Below, piece after piece: positions 58,575-64,000 of a DNA stretch of 64,000 nt; the stretch's first letter is position 1; each line of letters starts with the position of its first letter. This DNA is from Spinellus fusiger (Eukaryota; Mucoromycota; Mucoromycetes; Mucorales; Phycomycetaceae). The position numbers were made by a program, and so were the translations under genes. The notes beneath the pieces were generated by a model, which had not been told where the DNA came from, did not search any database, and worked only from the letters and a program-made list of their open reading frames with translations. The stretch spans positions 124,001-188,000 of the forward strand of contig JALLLS010000029.1 in the NCBI GenBank assembly GCA_025094145.1. The letters run 5' to 3'.

Positions 58575-58670
58575 TGAATATCAGTGAATATCAGTGAATA
58601 TCAGTGAATATCAGTGAATACCAACAGGTATCAACAAGTATCAATAAATACCAGTGGATATAGGTGGATG
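58575..58670. repeat. minisatellite, 10-bp unit
   Basis: Five exact TCAGTGAATA units, followed by degenerate forms (TCAACAAGTA, TCAATAAATA, CCAGTGGATA) to about 58670. Confidence 0.8.
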
Positions 58671-58891
58671 GTGTTTATATCACATCCTTATTTGTCATTA
58701 TCTCTCTTTTTGTATGTACTTTATATACTATTCTTCTAATAAAACGACTTTTGCCCATAAATACCCTTTCTGGGACTGTTCTGTGGATTGCGTAGATTCC
58801 ACTTTTCTACCAAATTTCACTTGCTGGCTCAGTCTACTCTTGTGCTTATCTCTACCTGTGCTGTGTTGGCTGCTCATCATTTCTAAAGCCA

Positions 58892-61800
58892 ATGACATCT
58901 CATGGGGGCTATGACGCTATCCCAGCGAATACTGACGAAGAACAGCCTCTGGTTGACTCTCCTCCTTCTCCTGCCTCCTGCTGGCAGCGTATAAAGAGCT
59001 TTGAGTACCAACGTTATCTGCGTACACATCCTGTCACTGTCTTACTTGGCTCAGTATTGTTCTTCCTATTGCTTGGTGTGGCAATATTCCCATTTCTGCC
59101 TCAAGATAGTGGATTCTTACCTATTACTTATGGCCCTCCTATTCAACCCGGCATTTCATGGGTGACACTTGAGAACGAGCGCGTTCATTGTTCACGTCGT
59201 GGTATTCCTGAGCCTCCTAGTACACCCCGCAGTAACGCAAGAGCACCTAAGGATGTTCAGTCTGTGTTGATTAAGAATGCAGTAGTGTGGGATGGTGAAG
59301 GACACATCGAGAACAATGTGGATATTCTTATGGTCAATGGTATTATTAAGCAAGTTCAACCCAATCTCTCTACTGAGAATGGGACAAAGATCATTGACGC
59401 CAAAGGACACATTGTAGGTCCTGGCTTAGTGGATATGCACACGTAAGTCCACTTATCTTCTGTACACAAAAGAAAAAGAGAAAGAGAAATAAACACCTAC
59501 TCATCAACCTCTCTTTCTTGTAGTCATTTGGGATTGTCTTCATGGCCCTTCTTTTTGGGTACATCGGATGTAAATGAAGAAACAGATCCATTGACACCCT
59601 TTGTCCGAGCATTGGATGCATTTAATCCTTCTGATATGAGTTTTCGTATTGTTGCTTCTGGAGGCATTACTACTGCTCTGGTACTGCCTGGTTCTGGCAA
59701 TATTATGGGTGGAGAAGCCTATGCATTTAAACTTCGACCTGTACTCACCAACAGCAATGAAGATATGTTGGTACAGGCAGGAGAAGATGAGACTACTCAC
59801 TGGCGATGGATGAAGATGGCATGCGGTGAAAATCCAAAGAAAGTCTATGGCCGCCAAGGAAAAGCACCAATGACTCGCAAGTATTCCTCTTTGTCCTGTT
59901 GTATCTGTTAATACTCATGCTATTGATTGATGTGCTTATAGGTCTTGGTGAGGCCTATCTTCTTAGAAAGCGCCTGGAAGATGCCCACAAGTTGATGCAG
60001 AAACAGGACGATTGGTGTGAATTGGCCCAAGACCTTACTGAGAATGATCATATTCAACTCAACAGCCGTTTCCCTTCAGATCTTTCTTTGGAATCTCTTG
60101 TTGCTTTGTTGCGTGGGCAAGTACGATTGAATATCCACTGTTATGAAGGCCATGATATTGAAGCCATGATACGCCACTCCATTGAATTCAACTATACCAT
60201 CAGTGCCTTCCACCATGCATTGTCTGCCTATCGTATTCCAGAGATCATTAAGAGAGCTCCCTATAACATCACAGTAGCCACTTTTGCTGATAACTGGGGG
60301 TATAAGAAAGAAGCCTATGATGGTAGTCCCTTTGGACCCAAAATTCTCTACGAAGCAGGCATTCCTGTAGCACTGAAGAGTGATCATCCTGTTGTAAACT
60401 CACAGCATCTTATCTTCGAGGCCGCCAAGTCCAGTTATTATGGACTTCCTGCTCAAGAAGCCTTCAAATCAGTGACTTCTGTGCCTGCTAAAGCTATTGG
60501 ACTTGGACATCGTGTAGGATCTCTTAAAGTAGGATATGATGCAGACATTGTTATTTGGGACAGACCTCCTCTTGATCTGGGTGCAGCACCACTACAGGTG
60601 TTTATCGATGGTGTACCTTTGTTTGATGAGACAACCATTGCACCTGCTAAGGAGGCGAAGAAGAGTCAAAAGCAAAAGATGTCTGTGGTAGAAGAGGGTC
60701 TTCATAACTTTGTCTTGACCAATATCAGCGCTATTCTACTTGACGATAAAGTGTCTGCTACCACGGAAACATCCGACCAACCTATGCAAATGACAGTGCA
60801 GGATGGAAAGATTATTTGTACAGGTGTTGATTGTGTTGATAGCTCCATACATGCCTTTGGTACTACTGCTTATACAGTTATTGATACTTGTGGTGGCTAT
60901 GTACTTCCAGTAAGCTAAATAGACTCAGTGGAGAGAATAAGAGAATGTTGATACTGATATTTCTTGCTATAAGGGCATTATTGGTGTTGGATCCAAACTT
61001 GGTATGGTGGCAATCCCCTTGGAACCCTCTACAGGAGATGGCATCCATAACGAACTCTCTATCGATGTCAATAATATCCCAGAAGCCATTGACGGTATCA
61101 AACTAGACACGCGTCCTTTGAGAGAAGCCTACAAGGGAGGAGTAATGACAGTTGTTAGTGCTCCCCTCTCCACACATGTAGTGGTAGGTTTGAGTGCTGC
61201 TTTCCACACCTCCGCCAAAGATTGTAAGTGATTGTATGGCTTTATCTTTTTCTTAACACTGCCACAGTACTATCAGATGGATCTCTTATTTCCCCCGCTG
61301 TTGCTCTTCACCTGCAAATCGGTGATAACTTCAAATCTAAAGCCTTCCCTACCATCTCTTCTCAAATATCTTATTTGAGACATACCTTTATTGCCAACAA
61401 TAATACAACCAACTACTTTGGAAAGGCAGTGCGTGGTGAAATTCCCGTGGTGATTCGTGTAGATAACAAGGATGAAATTGCATCTCTGATTCGTCTCAAG
61501 CAAGACCATTTCCCAAAGATGCGTATGGCTTTATTGGGTGGAATAGAAGCCCACTTGGTGGCTCCCTATCTTGCTGCTGCTAAGATCAGTGTTGTTCTAA
61601 GCCCTACATTATGTACACCCGCTCAGTTCAATTCTGTACACTGTTTGACGGGTGCACCTCTTACTAATGGCACTGCAGCCCATGTTCTTCATCGTCATGG
61701 TGTTAAATTGGGTTTGGGTATCGAATTTGATTCCATGGCTCGCAACCTAGCATGGGATGCTGGTTGGCTGTCTGCTACCTCTCCTTCTGAAGATGCTTAT

Positions 61801-61974
61801 ATTTCAGAAGTAGAGGCCATCAAGATGATCACTACTAATTTACAGGAGATTTATGGCCTTCAAGACAACACAAGAGAGATGTCAAGCGAATTTGTATTAT
61901 GGTCGGGTAGTCCATTGAGTATGGAGAGTCACCCAGTGCTAGCTTATTCTCAACATGGAATTCATTTACTTTAG
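58892..61974 (+). CDS. membrane-anchored amidohydrolase-family protein (about 950 aa)
   Basis: Metal-dependent hydrolase superfamily; substrate unknown. Exons by my splicing: 58892-59442, 59524-59900, 59942-60909, 60974-61223, 61268-61974 (2853 nt in frame). A cytosolic N-terminus of about 45 residues precedes one membrane segment (VTVLLGSVLFFLLLGVAIF), suggesting a type II protein with its catalytic part in the lumen or outside. The first half has the composite domain, then VDMHTHLG (the HxH metal pair, split by an intron), NIHCYEGHD, SAFHHALSAY and KSDHPV: a full set of candidate metal ligands. The second half resembles another amidohydrolase unit but has no HxH at the matching position (GIIGVGSKLGM). 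The exon 2/3 junction is uncertain: the best-looking donor (59881) gives a stop, the one at 59901 keeps the frame. Confidence 0.83.
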
Positions 61975-62186
61975 TAAATTATAAAATATGGAATGTTGAA
62001 CTGGTAAAAGATAATGTATTTTGTTTTGTTTAAGCAATAAAGTATATATTTTTATCTTTATACACATGAACAGGTGTGTATTTTTGTTTTTATTTTGTTT
62101 TAAGAAAATAGAGAAAACACACATATAGATACATAAGGATGAAATAAGAGTACAATGGAGTGATAAGTGATAGAAGGAAAAAGGTA
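61975..62186. terminator. shared 3' region of convergent genes
   Basis: 212 bp between the stops of the amidohydrolase (plus) and the MYND gene (minus). AATAAA-like signals on the plus strand (GCAATAAAGT near 62034). Confidence 0.45.
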
Positions 62187-63026
62187 TTATCTCTTGATGG
62201 GATGACAGTAGGGTTCATGAGTAGCTTTGTGGGCGATTAGGCAACGTGCACTACAATATACCTGTTTCTTACACTTTGCACAGATAGGCATGGTTCTCTT
62301 TTCTACACCACAATTAGAACAAGAGGAGGAAGTAGAAGATCCACTTGAAAGTGAAGAAGAACAGGATACATTGGCAGAATAAGATGGACTTTCTCTAGCC
62401 CCCATTGTCTGAAGTGCCTTGGAAGCTGATATTTGAAGCCATTGCTGTTCTTCAAAGGTGGTGGGTATAGCTATGCATTTACGATAATAAAGAGTGGCCT
62501 GTGGAATATTGTTTGATTGATGATACAGTTCTCCACGACAGTAATAAATAGCAACCCGAATGGCCTGCCTATAGTCAGATTGTTGGTCCGTGATAGTAGT
62601 ATTAGGAAAAGACTTGTAATTGTGTTGTATTGGAAGCATGAGTTGTGGTGCATATACTTCGTCTTTGAGCCGTTTACCAAAGTACCACAGCTCCTGTACC
62701 ATTGCATCGACCCAGCGGTGGTAGCCAGCTCTTCCTGATTCACAGTGAGCCAAGACAAGGCAGCATATCTTCCATACAAGTTCAAGTGTATCCGCTTGAC
62801 AATGGATAGGTTCACTTTGACAGATATATTGCAATGTCTTTCTATAGTACCATGCCACCTTACTACACCCAATGCATTCATCTTCAACATGTGTTACATT
62901 CACCTGAGAGGCCAATTGAAGACCATTTTGAATACTGGAAGGGTTTAATAATTGCACAGACAATAAGGTTGAGTGTGAGTTTTCCCTACTATCTTTCAAA
63001 GGGGATTGAATTGTAGATGTGATCAT
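62187..63026 (-). CDS. MYND-type zinc finger protein (279 aa, single exon)
   Basis: MYND fingers bind proline-rich partners. The C-terminal finger reads CSNCG...CAKCKKQVYCSARC...HKATHEPYCH: the CxxC, CxxC, CxxxC and HxxxC pairs of a complete MYND motif. It is preceded by a Ser/Cys-rich linker (about 62300-62370). The N-terminal two thirds are probably helical and TPR-like (YRQAIRVAIYYCRGELYHQS, QATLYYRKCIAIP). No SET domain is present, so it is not a SMYD methyltransferase. The function is not inferable beyond protein binding. The next upstream ATG context is poor, so the start at 63026 is preferred. Confidence 0.82.
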   Translation of the reverse strand: MITSTIQSPLKDSRENSHSTLLSVQLLNPSSIQNGLQLASQVNVTHVEDECIGCSKVAWYYRKTLQYICQSEPIHCQADTLELVWKICCLVLAHCESGRAGYHRWVDAMVQELWYFGKRLKDEVYAPQLMLPIQHNYKSFPNTTITDQQSDYRQAIRVAIYYCRGELYHQSNNIPQATLYYRKCIAIPTTFEEQQWLQISASKALQTMGARESPSYSANVSCSSSLSSGSSTSSSCSNCGVEKRTMPICAKCKKQVYCSARCLIAHKATHEPYCHPIKR

Positions 63027-63657
63027 GATGTGACAATTTTCTTAGAGAGTATAAAGTAAACAATAAGACAGTAGAGTGTAATTTATAGAAAAGTGATAGA
63101 CTTGATGTGAAAGTCGAGTCATTCTCTCCCAATGATAGCAGATGTCCGAGATGCTTTAATAAGGACTGGAACCTGTACTATTTTGCTTAAAATACAATTT
63201 TCACTCTTATAGCCATTGCCCTTTTATTCTCAGGAATTTACTTGAATTCAATAACATATTTTAAATTCACCAGGTGATAAATATCAACTGTTAAGTGCTT
63301 TACTTACAGATAAACAAAATATATGTTCTTAATAGACATCTCCAAGCAAATAACACTAACAATGTATTTGTCGGGTGTATTGATGTAGCTGTTTCCTATC
63401 GTCCAGTCGATCCTACAGTCTAGCGGCGGAGAGTGGCGGGTGATTTCACGAACGCTCTACTGTTAGTAGTTTATATCTCTCTTTTTATTTATTTAATTCT
63501 CAGACAAAGAAGTATGGGCCGAAGATTCTTGGGGATTGTCTTGGATAAGACAATTGAGTTTATTTATGTGTTGGAAGTCTAATTGTACTTGTTATTTTTC
63601 ATAGAATGCTGTGCTGGTATTTCTGAACGGATTGTTTTGATATTGGCATGTCTCCCA
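63027..63657. other. upstream flank of the MYND gene
   Basis: AT-rich, with an isolated GC-richer stretch (TAGCGGCGGAGAGTGGCGGG, 63421-63440). No gene supported. Confidence 0.45.
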
Positions 63658-63832
63658 TATTTTAGTATTTTAGTATTTTAGTTTTTTAGTTTTTTAGTAT
63701 TTTAGTATTTTAGTATTTTAGTATTTTAGTATTTTAGTTTTTTAGTTTTTTAGTTTTTAGTATTTTAGTATTTTAGTATTTTAGTATTTTAGTATTTTAG
63801 TATTTTAGTATTTTAGTATTTTAGTATTTTAG
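63658..63832. repeat. 8-bp minisatellite TATTTTAG
   Basis: About 22 units of TATTTTAG with interspersed TTTTTTAG variants, no other sequence. Confidence 0.9.
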
Positions 63833-64000
63833 TGGCTAGTGAAATGAAAGAGACGATCAACGGAAAAATAGGATGCTTATCCGATCATTGTTTCTCTATG
63901 AATTGACAGGTTGTATGTTGCAGTTTTGAATACAAGGAGTAAACTTCACTATAAATTTCCAAGTAGAAACAGAATAGAAAGATATTATTCTATAAACATA

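Larger units (their letters stand above)
58196..58891. other. intergenic with short tandem repeats
   Basis: 3' region of the Rab gene and promoter of the amidohydrolase gene. Contains two short tandem arrays listed separately. Confidence 0.5.

Noticed and set aside
58575..58670. CRISPR-like array
   Set aside because: Direct 10-bp tandem units without unique spacers, in a eukaryotic context.
1..64000. tRNA or rRNA genes
   Set aside because: No convincing B-box with a foldable cloverleaf and no rRNA-like sequence was found by eye; a covariance-model scan would be decisive.

Overview
The window reads as nuclear DNA of an early-diverging filamentous fungus, most likely Mucoromycota/Mucorales. 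It is strongly AT-rich. Its introns are short (36-80 nt, GT...TAG) and can be spliced by eye. The intact genes are typically fungal: a copper-fist regulator, PalB/calpain-7, a PBI2-type inhibitor and Rab11. The repeats are mostly Tc1/mariner relics, with LINE tails and a Fanzor (eukaryotic TnpB) relic. This assignment is inferred from gene content; I cannot name a species.

Layout. 1-16 kb: repeat-rich accessory DNA with two full-length cytochrome P450 genes in opposite orientation (A on minus at 3698-5768, B on plus at 12400-14467) among decayed Tc1 transposases and a TA-flanked inverted-repeat element. 16.7-23.8 kb: a compact conserved block holding a very short Swp1/ribophorin II, calpain-7/PalB (tail to tail with it, 41 bp between stops), mitochondrial glycine cleavage H protein and a small I9 protease inhibitor. 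24-34 kb: two near-identical inverted LINE tails flanking a Tc1 relic, a third P450 (C), and further Tc1 derivatives. 34.6-44.5 kb: a broken Fanzor nuclease gene, a RACK1 pseudogene that keeps an intron, a Tc1 element abutting an inverted fragment of its own family, and 5'-truncated LINE tails. 44.5-55 kb: about 10 kb of AT-rich DNA with no gene I can support. 55-63 kb: a second conserved block with a copper-fist factor, Rab11/Ypt31, a membrane-anchored amidohydrolase-like protein and a MYND-finger protein. The window ends in an 8-bp minisatellite.

How the genes relate. The conserved blocks hold unrelated housekeeping functions: ER glycosylation, pH/ESCRT-linked protease, mitochondrial one-carbon metabolism, vacuolar protease control, copper sensing and recycling-vesicle traffic. 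They are not a pathway cluster. The P450s are a local paralogous trio with identical exon architecture; A and C share near-identical tracts beside diverged ones, which suggests gene conversion. The most interesting accessory items are the Fanzor relic with a repeated 3' flank, the GC-AG phase-neutral intron in P450 C, the 36-nt phase-neutral intron inside the copper-fist domain, and the premature stops in several relics that are mostly explainable by C-to-T type changes.
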